The notes beneath the pieces are model-generated. The model was not told where the DNA came from, made no database searches, and saw only the letters and a list, made by a program, of their open reading frames with translations. This document shows positions 28,175 to 36,591 of a stretch of 64,000 bases of DNA, piece after piece. This DNA comes from Moorena sp. SIOASIH (lineage in GTDB: Bacteria > Cyanobacteriota > Cyanobacteriia > Cyanobacteriales > Coleofasciculaceae): contig NZ_JAAHIH010000008.1 of assembly GCF_010671925.1 (NCBI RefSeq), positions 186,001-250,000 of the forward strand, read 5' to 3'. Numbering within the stretch: position 1 is the first letter of the stretch; each line of letters begins with the position of its first letter. The translations under genes were made by a program, and so were the position numbers.

Positions 28175-28393
28175 ATGTCTACTATCAATATTTATGACTT
28201 ACAGCCTACTTCTCCTGAACTTTTTGCCGAATCGAAAAAATTGCTAGAAGTTACCGAAAGTGAAGCTAGGAAAACTGCTGGGGGAATTTTTTTTGAACCT
28301 TTTGTGATTCAAACAGACAGATGGATTGTAACTTTCTGTCCAGATGGAACCATTTCCCATGGAAGTGCACCTTATTGTCCAAGGCGGTTGTAA
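28175..28393 (+). CDS. Precursor peptide 5
   Basis: 72 residues from the ATG at 28175, preceded by AAAGGA; the longer open frame upstream is AT-rich non-coding. The leader MSTINIYDLQPTSPELFAES, then KKLLEVTESEARKTAGG, is diverged but keeps the DL-x-P-x-S-x-ELFAES pattern and the Gly-Gly end (residue 37). The 35-residue core starts IFFEPFVIQTDRW and has two Cys (TFCPD and PYCPRRL), three Thr and two Ser. The remnant of a HopA1 gene starts immediately after the stop. Confidence 0.78.
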   Translation: MSTINIYDLQPTSPELFAESKKLLEVTESEARKTAGGIFFEPFVIQTDRWIVTFCPDGTISHGSAPYCPRRL

Positions 28394-28395
28394 AT

Positions 28396-28656
28396 AGAAA
28401 TTCCTTTTAGCGTTAAGGTTGTGTACAACCGAAAAGACTACGGACGTTACAATTCAGGGTGACTCTACTTTGATAGGAAATACTATGAAGTTGTTGGACG
28501 AGTTTTAAAGACTGTTTATGTAGAACAGCAATCCCATTTTCAGCCAAAAACTCCCTTATTTACCCTACAGATTGTACCAGGTTTGGGGTTGGCAGAAGAA
28601 CCAGACCAAAAATTTGCCGAACGGGAAAGCTTTGCCATGAATCCCTGTCATAATTT
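28396..28656 (+). pseudogene. HopA1-family gene fragment, central part
   Basis: Translates as EIPFSVKVVYNRKDYGRYNS, a TGA stop, then LYFDRKYYE and further to GLAEEPDQKFAERESFAMNP. It matches residues about 230-315 of the intact protein at 15466. It has no start and an internal stop. The homology ends exactly where cassette terminator copy 4 begins (28657). Confidence 0.85.
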
Positions 28657-28687
28657 TAGTCCAAGAGTACTCTTGGGCTTTTTTTTA
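28657..28687 (+). terminator. Hairpin terminator, cassette copy 4
   Basis: TTAGTCCAAGA / TCTTGGGCTT stem with loop GTAC and a long T-run. It abuts the HopA1 fragment. Confidence 0.8.
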
Positions 28688-28985
28688 TGGTTTTTCTCAG
28701 CTCCACTAGTTTTGTGGACATAACTGTTTTAGTTTATTCCATAAATTATAGAGACGTTAACTATCATAATACTGGTCAATATGATTTATAGGTTAATTAT
28801 GAGCTATTACTAGGTTGAGCAGCAGATAACTACTTCTAATTTAGTGACAAAACTGTTTTTGCTTTAGCATCAATAAACTATAAAAATAATACATATACGA
28901 AATTACTTTTAATAGGATGAAAACAGGAATCAAAAATTACTAATTGATTCCTAGTCAACGACACACATAATGGAGTAAAACTCAA
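28688..28985 (+). promoter_or_regulatory. Precursor cassette upstream module, copy 4
   Basis: CCACTAGTTTTGTGG, GACATAACTGTTTTAGTTT at 28717-28735, and GACAAAACTGTTTTTGCTTT at 28846-28865, spaced 129 bp. TGGAG lies upstream of the precursor ATG. The same block at 29850 carries a MITE, which makes this the empty-site comparison. Confidence 0.6.
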
Positions 28986-29156
28986 ATGGCTAACATCAAA
29001 ATTGATGATATTAAGCCTACTGGTGCTCAATTGTCTCTTGATACTGAAAGTTTTATCAAAGATCTCCAAGACAAGGAACTTAAAGTAGCAGGGGGTTTTG
29101 ATGCAGGAGGTGCCATTGACGATATTATCATTATCGTCATTCCAGATCCTTGTTGA
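28986..29156 (+). CDS. Precursor peptide 6 (short, no Ser/Thr in core)
   Basis: 56 residues. The leader MANIKIDDIKPTGAQLSL, then DTESFIKDLQDKELKVAGG, ends at Gly-Gly (residue 37). The 19-residue core FDAGGAIDDIIIIVIPDPC has no Ser or Thr and one C-terminal Cys, so neither LanM nor a kinase/lyase pair has a residue to dehydrate. It is acidic and hydrophobic. It may be a decaying gene or may serve another modification. It lies in a conserved cassette with a clear ribosome-binding site. Confidence 0.78.
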   Translation: MANIKIDDIKPTGAQLSLDTESFIKDLQDKELKVAGGFDAGGAIDDIIIIVIPDPC

Positions 29157-29159
29157 GCC

Positions 29160-29440
29160 GATAGCTTAAGCTGATCACAGGGAGTAGTCACGTAAGCATT
29201 CAGCTATCAGCTATCAGCTATCAGCCTATGGGCTACGGGCACGCTACTTGAGGTGCTATCAGCTATCAGCCATTCGCGTAGCGTGGCCACAGGCCTTGGC
29301 CTGTGGCCACGCTACTTGAGGTATTTATGTGCTACAGATGGTGCTACAGATGGTGCTTTTCAATAAAATAAGCTATTCGGTGTAGCGTGGCCAAGGGCTG
29401 ACGGCTGACGGCTGACGGCTGAATGCTTACGTAGTCACAC
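29160..29440. repeat. AGCTATC heptamers and GTGGCCACAGGCC palindromes
   Basis: CAGCTAT heptamer arrays are interspersed with palindromes built on TAGCGTGGCCACAGGCC, and end in GCTGACG heptamers (29398-29425). No gene is seen. Confidence 0.75.
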
Positions 29441-29578
29441 ACAAAAGGGCTTTAGCTCTTTAGGCATCAGCCTTGTGTCAAGCTTCCTGCAGCAGGAGTG
29501 GCCGCAGTTTCGATACCTGGGGCACCAGTGGCACAGTTCAGGGAGGTTTAACCTCCCTGATTTGCAGCAATACGCGCG

Positions 29579-29677
29579 ATCCTTGGGCAGTTTTCTATGC
29601 TAGGGATTGTTTTGCAGCATGTTGAGCTCAATGCCAATTATGAAGATAGTTACAACTGTTTAGATATAAGGAGTTGA
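29579..29677 (+). pseudogene. HopA1-family gene fragment, 3' end
   Basis: Reads ILGQFSMLGIVLQHVELNAN, then YEDSYNCLDIRS and a stop. It matches the last 30 residues of the protein at 15466. With the fragment at 28396-28656 it shows that a second HopA1 copy was split by the segment holding cassette 4, with about 70 bp of the gene lost. Confidence 0.8.
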
Positions 29678-29736
29678 GCCTTATTCTAGGTAAGAATAAA
29701 CAGAAAATAATTAAATTATTTTAGTCTCAGGACTTA

Positions 29737-29819
29737 CGCACAGAATCCATGGGTAAGGTGGGCAAAACCTTGCCCACCCTACAGGTAGCGTTAAATTGAG
29801 GGATTTGCGTAAGTCCTAA
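29737..29819. repeat. GGACTTACGCA-ended REP element
   Basis: AGGACTTACGCA and TGCGTAAGTCCT bracket an inner palindrome, GGTGGGCAAAACCTTGCCCACC. The same ends occur around 4945 and 44970-45080. Confidence 0.8.
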
Positions 29820-29825
29820 GTCTTT

Positions 29826-29856
29826 TAGTCCAAGAGTAGTCTGGGACTATTTTTTA
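29826..29856 (+). terminator. Hairpin terminator, cassette copy 5
   Basis: TTAGTCCAAGA paired with TCTGGGACTA (imperfect), then a T-run. Confidence 0.7.
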
Positions 29857-30227
29857 TGGTTTTTATCAGCTCCACTAGTTTTGTGGACATAACTGTTTTA
29901 GTTGATTCGGTAAATTATAGAGACGTTAACTATCACAAGACTGGTAAAGGTGATTTATAGGTTACTTATGAGCTATTCATAGGTTTAGCAGCAGATATAG
30001 CGGTTTTTAGCCTAATGAGGTACACAGGATTCTTTCCCTGTCACATAAAACCAGGTAATCTGTACCTCACCAAATTGAAAACCGCTATAACTACATATAA
30101 CTTTATGACAAAACTGTTTTTACTTTAGCATCAATAAATCATAAAAAAACTAAACAAACTCAATTAATCACAGTATGATGACAACAGAGTCAACAACACA
30201 CATTCATTAGGGGAGGTTCAACAAGAG
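29857..30227 (+). promoter_or_regulatory. Cassette upstream module, copy 5, with MITE insertion
   Basis: GACATAACTGTTTTAGTTG at 29886-29904 and GACAAAACTGTTTTTACTTT at 30107-30126, 221 bp apart. Subtracting the 92 bp of the MITE plus one TA gives 129 bp, exactly the spacing in copy 4. It leads to a decayed precursor rather than an intact one. Confidence 0.65.
29998..30087. mobile_element. Minimal MITE (90 bp) without heptamer array
   Basis: TAGCGGTTTTTAGCCTAATG ... ATTGAAAACCGCTA with TA at 29996-29997 and 30088-30089. The empty site in cassette copy 4 reads GCAGCAGATAACTAC, giving a TA target-site duplication. The interior is only about 40 bp. Confidence 0.82.
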
Positions 30228-30290
30228 GCTAACAAGATTTCACTACCCGATGTCCCTGTCTTCGAGACCTCTTCTTCTATAGCAATTCTG
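30228..30290 (+). pseudogene. Decayed precursor leader upstream of lanM copy 2
   Basis: Where other cassettes read CAAATGGCTAACATC, this one reads CAAGAGGCTAACAAG, so the ATG has become AGG. The following codons read ANKISLPDVPVFETSSSIA and soon stop, with no Gly-Gly. Confidence 0.55.
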
Positions 30291-30463
30291 ATACTGATTA
30301 GGTAAGCAGGATTTTTTCCCACTCCCCCACTCCCTGCTCCCTAAAACCCAGGACAAGCTACCTCAGCCAATTGAAAAATTTTATATATTTACCCAAGTAA
30401 TCAAAAATTAAACCTTTTTTAAAAAACTTTATAACTAAATTACCACGTCGAGAGATTTATTCC

Positions 30464-33400
30464 ATGCCAGTAATAGGGTCACAAATATCACCAATCGCGA
30501 CTATAGCCATTAACGCCACATTTTTATCAGAGCGGATCAATAACCCTTGTTACCAGAATGTTATTCCCCAAAAAGATAATGATCTGATTGAAGAACGTCT
30601 CAACACCTGGTCTAAACTCCTGGGAGGAGAACAACAACTTAAACAGCGCCTTCAGTGGGATGGATTAGACTTAACTACAGTCCGTAACTTACTAGGAACA
30701 GCAGAGTTTAGAGAAGATTACACCTTACCAACCTGGGCAGAAACCCTCAAAGAATTAATTGAAACTAGCGCTGCTTCATGGCTAACCCTAGAAGGGGAAG
30801 ATAACTCTCCACTTGACTCCCAAAATCCCTTACCGTTTGAAGACTTTTATTTACCCTTTATCCGAGTAGGCCGCAGTAAATTATCTACTCGATTATCGGC
30901 AAATAGTCCAGAAGCGTTGTTGAGCCAAGAAGCCTACGCTGCCCTAGAAAGGAGCTTGCTGCAACAACTGGTTAATTTGGGAACAGAAACCTTACTATTT
31001 GAATTTAACACATTCCGGAAAGCTCACCCCCCTGCTAACCAAACGACTCCCCAAGAAAGCCGGATTATTTATAATACTTTTTTAAAAAATCTTCTCAAAG
31101 ATGGGGGGCTGGCATTTTTCAATCGCTACCCAGTCTTAGGTCGCCTGATAGCGACAACCCTTGATTTATGGGTAGAATCTACTACTGAGTTTATCCAACG
31201 TCTACAACAGGATTTATCAGCAATTGAACGTACCTTTTCTGATCATGTAAGCCTAGGAAACGTCCAAACAATTGAGACTTCCCTCTCCAATCCCCATCAT
31301 GGTAGACGCTCGGTTTTAGCTCTTACCTTCTCTTCCGGAATTAAAGTAGTATATAAGCCCAAAGACTTGGGTTTAGATGTTGCTTTCAATCAGTTACTAG
31401 ACTGGTGCAACCACCAGGAAACATCTTTAACCTTCAAATTAACTAAGATTCTCAATCGCCAGGGATATGGATGGGTTGAATTTATTGAGCAGCAACCTTG
31501 TGAAAATCAAGCCGCAGTTCAACGCTTCTATAAAAGAGCAGGGATGTTATTATCACTGCTCCATCTATTAGGAGCAAGTAGTTGTGATAATCAAAATGTG
31601 GTTGCTAGTGGTGAATACCCTATTCTTATCGATGGTGACCTCTTGATGCATCCTGTAGAGCAGAGCGCGACTGAATCGGAAGACTGGTTTAACTATTCAG
31701 TCCTGAATACAGGCTTTTTACCTGGTTGGGAAGGTGATATCTACTCGGCAAATCCTCAAGATTCCAGCGTCCTAGGTAATATTTGGCCAAAGCAAATAAA
31801 TTCCTCTCGGGAGTGGAAATTTATTAACACCGATGGGATGCATTTAGCTCCCAACTCTGTGATTATTCCTGCCGGGACTAATGTGGTAATTCTAGACGGG
31901 AAAACTGTCTCAGCTAAGAACTATGTTGAGGAAATTGTCACTGGCTTTGAGGAAATCTATCACCTGTTAACTAAAAATCGGGAAATGCTCCTAGGGGAAA
32001 AAAGTCTCCTCTGTGGCTTACAATGTTTAAAGTCTCGATTTATGCTGCGCCCAACTCTAACCTATGGTATGGTCTCGAAACGCAGCCTCAGTCCTCAATA
32101 TTTGCGTAATGGCGCCGACTATAGCATTCTGATCGATTTTCTCAGCCGTCACTACTTAATGGGTGAAGAAAACTTAGACTTTAAAGAACTATTAGGAGCA
32201 GAAACGACCTCTTTACAACAGCTAGATATTCCCTATTTCACGGTATCGTGTCATAGTGATGCCCTAGAGTTAGGATCAGCTCAACCAATCAAGCACTTCT
32301 TTAAAACATCCAGTTACCAACGGTTAATTGCTAAAATCCCAAGTCTTGATGACAAGGATTTAGCCCGGCAAATTAAATTGATTCGGGCGAGTTTTTATGC
32401 CAAGTATGCCCATTTGACTAAGAACAGTGCTGCTTTACAGGGGAATTTATCCCAATTCTCCTCATTGAATCCTGAGGAATTACTGGACGAAGCTATAGCA
32501 ATTGGCAAGAGTCTTGTCGCCAATAGGATTGATACTGGTGACGGCTGCAACTGGATTGATTTAGATTACATATCCAAGGCGCACCGCTATCAACTTGGGC
32601 GATTGGATGATTCCTTATTTACGGGGCGAGCTGGAGTTAGCCTATTCCTAGCAGCCCTAGGAAAAATTACTGGTGAGCCAGAATTTAAAGAGGTAGCTTT
32701 GGCAGCTTTATCCCCTTTACGTCAGTCTCTTAAGAAAGCACAAGCCGACCGAAGCTTGTTGCAGTTAAGACTTGATGGAATCAAATTAGGTGGTATCCTC
32801 GGTTTAATCGGGCTAGGTGGGATCATTTACAGTTTGGTTAAAATTAGTCAGTTTCTCCAAGAGCCAGCCCTTCTCGACGATGCCCAGCAAGCTGCAAAAC
32901 TAATTACAGCAGATGTAATTGCTGCCGATCAAACCCTGGATATTATTTTTGGAGTAGCGGGGGCAATCATGGGCTTATTAACTCTGTATCAACAGACAGG
33001 AGAGAAAGTGCTATTAGACATAGCAGTAGCCTGTGGCAATCATCTCCTATCACAGCGAACTGATACCGCCCCTAGAGCCTGGAAGACAATCAGTAAAACC
33101 CCATTAACCGGATTTTCTCACGGTGCAGCAGGTAATTCCTTCTCTTTACTACACCTATATGCTGCCACAGCAGACAAAGTTTATTTGGAAGCGGCACAAG
33201 AAGGAATTGAATATGAAACCAGTGTCTTTGACACATCAGTCCGAAACTGGCCATATTTCCTTTCATTGGAACAAACAAATCAAATTAATTTCTGGCATGC
33301 CTGGTGTCACGGCAGCGTGGGGATTGGATTAGCCCGTTTAGGCAGTTCAACGATTCTACAGACAGAGGAAATTTACTCTGACATTGAGGTAGCATTGGAC

Positions 33401-33706
33401 ACCACCAAGAAGTATGCAATATCTAATATAGATGTAGACCATCTCTGCTGCGGGAGTTTGGGCAGAAATGAACTGTTTGTCGTCGCATTCCAAAAACTTG
33501 GCAACCAGGAATGGCTAAACACAGCTAGGGCACAGGCTGCATCGGTAGTTAACAGGGCAAAACAAAATGGAGCATATGCTTTGTTCCCTCATTTGCCTAA
33601 CTCCGTTTTCAGTCCTAGTTTTTTCAAGGGAAGCGCAGGTGTAGGTTATCAATTGTTGCGTTTAACCTCTCCAGAATCATTACCTTCTGTTCTAATTTGG
33701 GAGTAA
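30464..33706 (+). CDS. lanM: Class II lanthipeptide synthetase LanM, copy 2
   Basis: 1080 residues, more than 90 percent identical by eye to copy 1 at 20217 and with the same domain order. Dehydratase motifs include VVYKPKDLG and ILIDGDLLMHP (Asp-Gly-Asp versus Asp-Ala-Asp in copy 1). The cyclase zinc ligands are C948 (HAWCHGS) and C995-C996 (LCCGS), again the three-Cys ProcM type. Differences cluster around residues 990-1010 and the linker near 590-640, and a Ser codon near residue 262 is lost. Both reading frames are intact, so both are probably functional. The start is in the same sequence context as copy 1. Confidence 0.95.
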   Translation: MPVIGSQISPIATIAINATFLSERINNPCYQNVIPQKDNDLIEERLNTWSKLLGGEQQLKQRLQWDGLDLTTVRNLLGTAEFREDYTLPTWAETLKELIETSAASWLTLEGEDNSPLDSQNPLPFEDFYLPFIRVGRSKLSTRLSANSPEALLSQEAYAALERSLLQQLVNLGTETLLFEFNTFRKAHPPANQTTPQESRIIYNTFLKNLLKDGGLAFFNRYPVLGRLIATTLDLWVESTTEFIQRLQQDLSAIERTFSDHVSLGNVQTIETSLSNPHHGRRSVLALTFSSGIKVVYKPKDLGLDVAFNQLLDWCNHQETSLTFKLTKILNRQGYGWVEFIEQQPCENQAAVQRFYKRAGMLLSLLHLLGASSCDNQNVVASGEYPILIDGDLLMHPVEQSATESEDWFNYSVLNTGFLPGWEGDIYSANPQDSSVLGNIWPKQINSSREWKFINTDGMHLAPNSVIIPAGTNVVILDGKTVSAKNYVEEIVTGFEEIYHLLTKNREMLLGEKSLLCGLQCLKSRFMLRPTLTYGMVSKRSLSPQYLRNGADYSILIDFLSRHYLMGEENLDFKELLGAETTSLQQLDIPYFTVSCHSDALELGSAQPIKHFFKTSSYQRLIAKIPSLDDKDLARQIKLIRASFYAKYAHLTKNSAALQGNLSQFSSLNPEELLDEAIAIGKSLVANRIDTGDGCNWIDLDYISKAHRYQLGRLDDSLFTGRAGVSLFLAALGKITGEPEFKEVALAALSPLRQSLKKAQADRSLLQLRLDGIKLGGILGLIGLGGIIYSLVKISQFLQEPALLDDAQQAAKLITADVIAADQTLDIIFGVAGAIMGLLTLYQQTGEKVLLDIAVACGNHLLSQRTDTAPRAWKTISKTPLTGFSHGAAGNSFSLLHLYAATADKVYLEAAQEGIEYETSVFDTSVRNWPYFLSLEQTNQINFWHAWCHGSVGIGLARLGSSTILQTEEIYSDIEVALDTTKKYAISNIDVDHLCCGSLGRNELFVVAFQKLGNQEWLNTARAQAASVVNRAKQNGAYALFPHLPNSVFSPSFFKGSAGVGYQLLRLTSPESLPSVLIWE

Positions 33707-33925
33707 AATGAACTTTGTCGGTGGGGTTGATGTCACCAAGTGGTAGGTGGAGTTCATGTAGGGTGGGCAGTGCATCAGACAGATCATGAAGCTTGCAAAG
33801 GGCGTTGGTAGGCACTGCCCACCTTACGATTAATGACTTCTGTTCTGATTTGGGAGTATTACTCTACCCTACCTAAGCCAAAATTACAATTTCATAAACT
33901 GATTAATACATAAGTTTACTTTGGA

Positions 33926-33958
33926 AATCAGCGTCAGCATCTTCTGGCGCTGATTGTT
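33926..33958 (+). terminator. Terminator after lanM copy 2
   Basis: AATCAGCGTCAG / CTGGCGCTGATT stem containing one G-T pair. It is the paralogue of the terminator at 23677, with a weaker U-run. Confidence 0.75.
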
Positions 33959-34324
33959 CTTTATTTGCCTAAGCTCGACTTTGTCTAGTCAACTACTGTC
34001 AATCAAATGATTAGGCAAAATTTACATTATTAAGTAGGTAAATGTTACTAGCTTGGTTGGTTTAAGTGACATAATTGTTTTAGTTATGGCGGAATTAAGT
34101 AGTGATTTAAATGCTATTTAATCACGAATTATTATTTGAGTTAATATCGACGGTTTTTTGAAATGGCATAAACCAGAAAAAAATGTATTTATTATGTCAT
34201 ATTTATATATGATTTTTTTATTAAAAAAATACCAAAAATGGATAGTATTCAACTATAAATCAAGCATCAATAGCTTAATTTATCATCAACACCAATCACA
34301 CAAATTTATTGGAGTTAAACTCAA

Positions 34325-34540
34325 ATGGCTAATATTAAGGTGCACGAACTCTCTTCTCTTAACCTATCTGGTGCTGAGTTGTTTAACGATTCAGAAAGCT
34401 TTATGACGGAGCTGAGCGATGAAAGTGAGCAAATGGCTATCCTAGGAGGTCTTGCTTTGAGGAAACAAAATAGTTGCGGTATATGCACCCAAGGAAAATC
34501 TATTATAATATGCGGCGGCGAGACCTTGAATAAAGCTTAA
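34325..34540 (+). CDS. Lanthipeptide-type precursor peptide 7
   Basis: 71 residues. The leader MANIKVHELSSLNLSGAELF, then NDSESFMTELSDESEQMA, ends ILGG (residue 42). The 29-residue core LALRKQNSCGICTQGKS, then IIICGGETLNKA, has three Cys, two Ser and two Thr. GGAG lies 12-15 nt upstream. It follows lanM copy 2 as precursor 2 follows copy 1, and their upstream regions match, so the two are duplicates whose cores have diverged while the leaders stayed alike. Confidence 0.88.
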   Translation: MANIKVHELSSLNLSGAELFNDSESFMTELSDESEQMAILGGLALRKQNSCGICTQGKSIIICGGETLNKA

Positions 34541-34643
34541 GCATTCAACAACAATTTCATGATGTAAAATATTTCAACCTTGGTTTCTGAGTGCTATTAG
34601 TTAATATCTCTCTACCTAAGGTATAAAAGTTATATTTTACACC

Positions 34644-34677
34644 ACCTACTGCAGGTGTGATTACACCTGCAGTAGGT
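34644..34677. repeat. Perfect 15-bp-stem hairpin after precursor 7
   Basis: ACCTACTGCAGGTGT and its exact reverse complement are separated by GATT. There is no T-run directly after it. A different, weaker hairpin occupies the matching place near 37100. It may stabilise the 3' end of the precursor mRNA. Confidence 0.7.
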
Positions 34678-34697
34678 AGGTTTAATACCTGAAGGGT

Positions 34698-34962
34698 TCA
34701 GACATAATCTCAGAGCGCAACTTTCCATCCAATTCCGATTTAACAATCTCCTCCACTAAAATCAGATGCACTCCCTTAGAACTGAAAATCGGCTTAAGCA
34801 AGGCGGCTCAGTCGCAAAAACAGCAGCAGAAATTTCGGGCTTAAACTCCTGACTTTTAACAATTCCACGATATCCTCCAGAGCGACGTAACTCAGTATCC
34901 TGGATGTATTCGTGGGCAATCTCATAGAAACTTGTCTCCCCTTCATCGAACTGATAGAAAAT
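34698..34962 (-). pseudogene. PpiC-type isomerase gene fragment 1
   Basis: Minus-strand sequence similar to the C-terminal third of the intact gene at 37181 (from the DEGETSFYEIAHEY region onward). It is frameshifted where the intact gene reads CAACTGTGGCGGC. It lacks the N-terminal two thirds and the stop. Confidence 0.82.
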
Positions 34963-34975
34963 AATTTTAGTCTTT

Positions 34976-35006
34976 TAGTCCAAGAGTAGTCTTGGGCTAT
35001 TTTTTA
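34976..35006 (+). terminator. Hairpin terminator, cassette copy 6
   Basis: TAGTCCAAGA / TCTTGGGCTA with loop GTAG and a T-run, joined to ppiC fragment 1. Confidence 0.8.
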
Positions 35007-35299
35007 TGGTTTTTCTCAGCTTCACTAGTTTTGTGGACATAAATATTTTAGTTGATTACCTAAATTAGAGAGAGGTTAAGTATCAGAATACTGGGATAGG
35101 TTAATTGTGAGCTATGAATAGGTTTAGCAGTAGGTAATGACATATAATTTAATGACAAAAGTGTTTTTGATTTAGCATCAATAAGCTTTAAAAATACTAG
35201 ACAGATTAAATTTAATTTGAATAGGATTAAAACAGGAATAACAAATTACTATTTTATTCCTGGTCAAGAACACAGATTAATTATTGGAGAAACATCCAC
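35007..35299 (+). promoter_or_regulatory. Precursor cassette upstream module, copy 6
   Basis: TTCACTAGTTTTGTGG, GACATAAATATTTTAGTTG at 35036-35054, and GACAAAAGTGTTTTTGATTT at 35154-35173. TTGGAGAAA lies before the ATG. Confidence 0.55.
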
Positions 35300-35527
35300 A
35301 TGGCTAATATTAATATCAATAATCTTTCAGCTCTTAATATGACTGGCGCTGATTTGTTTAACGATTCAGAAAGCTTTATGACGGAGCTGAGTGATGAAAG
35401 CGAACAAATGGTAATGGGTGGTTGTGAAGTTTGTGAGTTGACAGCTGTATGCGTAACTGACAGTTGTTGTCATACTCTTCAAGTATGTCTCCAGAAGACT
35501 GCAATTAATGGAGAAGCATTTGCTTGA
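35300..35527 (+). CDS. Lanthipeptide-type precursor peptide 8 (six core Cys)
   Basis: 75 residues. The leader MANININNLSALNMTGADLF, then NDSESFMTELSDESEQMV, ends MGG (residue 41). The 34-residue core begins CEVCELTAVCVTDSCCHT and continues LQVCLQKTAINGEAFA. It has six Cys against four Thr and one Ser, so at most five thioethers are possible and one Cys must remain free or pair as a disulfide. A strong GGAGAAA site stands upstream. Confidence 0.88.
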   Translation: MANININNLSALNMTGADLFNDSESFMTELSDESEQMVMGGCEVCELTAVCVTDSCCHTLQVCLQKTAINGEAFA

Positions 35528-35722
35528 TGTGGGTATTTCAGCCTATTAATTTGCTTAAAGATGAGCTTTTGGCTCAAAATTACATAACCTATATCGAACA
35601 AGGTCTTGAGATACTTGTTTCGGTCAGTCGCTGTCCCTTTGGCTGAAGACTTAAGTACCAATTCCATAGGTAGGGTGGGCAGCAAATTTGCTCATCTCTA
35701 CTCATCTCACTGATAGGGTTTT

Positions 35723-35833
35723 ATACCAAATCCGGTTTAATTAAGACTATATTCAAAACAATCAAATTCCTTGCTTATAATTGATTTGATGATTTAGGTA
35801 AATCACCTATAATATAATAACCGGATTTGGTAT
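35723..35833. mobile_element. 111-bp MITE with ATACCAAATCCGGTT termini
   Basis: Perfect 15-bp terminal inverted repeats, ATACCAAATCCGGTT and AACCGGATTTGGTAT, with an AT-rich interior and no coding capacity. It is a different family from the TAGCGG elements. Confidence 0.8.
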
Positions 35834-35925
35834 TTATTATTTATTCATCTGCGTAAGTCCTGAGCTTTTAAATCAAAACAATTCGAGCAATAAATTTATA
35901 ATAATAACCTAAGCAAATTGACCAC

Positions 35926-36252
35926 TTAATCCAAATTATTAACAACTTCAACTTCCCCAATCTCTCCCTTCAACCACCCAGTAAACAAATCAGACATAAT
36001 CTCAGAACGCAACTTATCATCCAATTCCGATTTAACAATCTCCTCAACCAAAATCAGATGCACTCCCTTAGAACTCACAATCGGCTTAAGCAAGGCGGCT
36101 CAGTCGCAAAAACAGCAGCAGAAATTTCGGGCTTAAACTCCTGACGCTTAACAATTCCCCGATATCCTCCAGAGCGCCGTAACTCATTATCCTGGATGTA
36201 TTCGTGAGCAATCTCATAGAAACTTGTCTCCCCTTCATCAAACTGGTAGAAA
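35926..36252 (-). pseudogene. PpiC-type isomerase gene fragment 2
   Basis: A second truncated minus-strand copy of the 3' part of the gene at 37181. It includes the region coding for the C-terminal LFTGWLKGEIGEVE segment and carries the same small deletion as fragment 1. It is followed directly by a cassette terminator, as in fragment 1, so the unit was duplicated in tandem (period about 1.29 kb). Confidence 0.85.
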
Positions 36253-36267
36253 CTAATCTTAGTCTTT

Positions 36268-36298
36268 TAGTCCAAGAGTACTCTTGGGCTTTTTTTTA
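36268..36298 (+). terminator. Hairpin terminator, cassette copy 7
   Basis: TAGTCCAAGA / TCTTGGGCT stem, loop GTAC, T-run. Confidence 0.8.
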
Positions 36299-36591
36299 TG
36301 GTTTTTCCCAGTTTCACTAGTTTTGTGGACATAAATGTTTTAGTTGATTACCTAAATTAGAGAGAGGTTAAGTATCAGAATACTGGGATAGGTTAATTGT
36401 GAGCTATGAATAGGTTTAGCAGTAGGGAATGACATATATTTTAATGACAAAAGTGTTTTTGGTTTAGCATCAATAAGTTTTAAAAATACTAGACAGATTA
36501 AATTGAATTTGGATAGGATTAAAACAGGAATAATAAATTACTATTTTATTCCTGATAAAGAACACAGATTAATTATTGGAGAAACATCCAC
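36299..36591 (+). promoter_or_regulatory. Precursor cassette upstream module, copy 7
   Basis: GACATAAATGTTTTAGTTG at 36328-36346 and GACAAAAGTGTTTTTGGTTT at 36446-36465, 118 bp apart as in copy 6. The 290 bp are nearly identical to copy 6. Confidence 0.55.
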
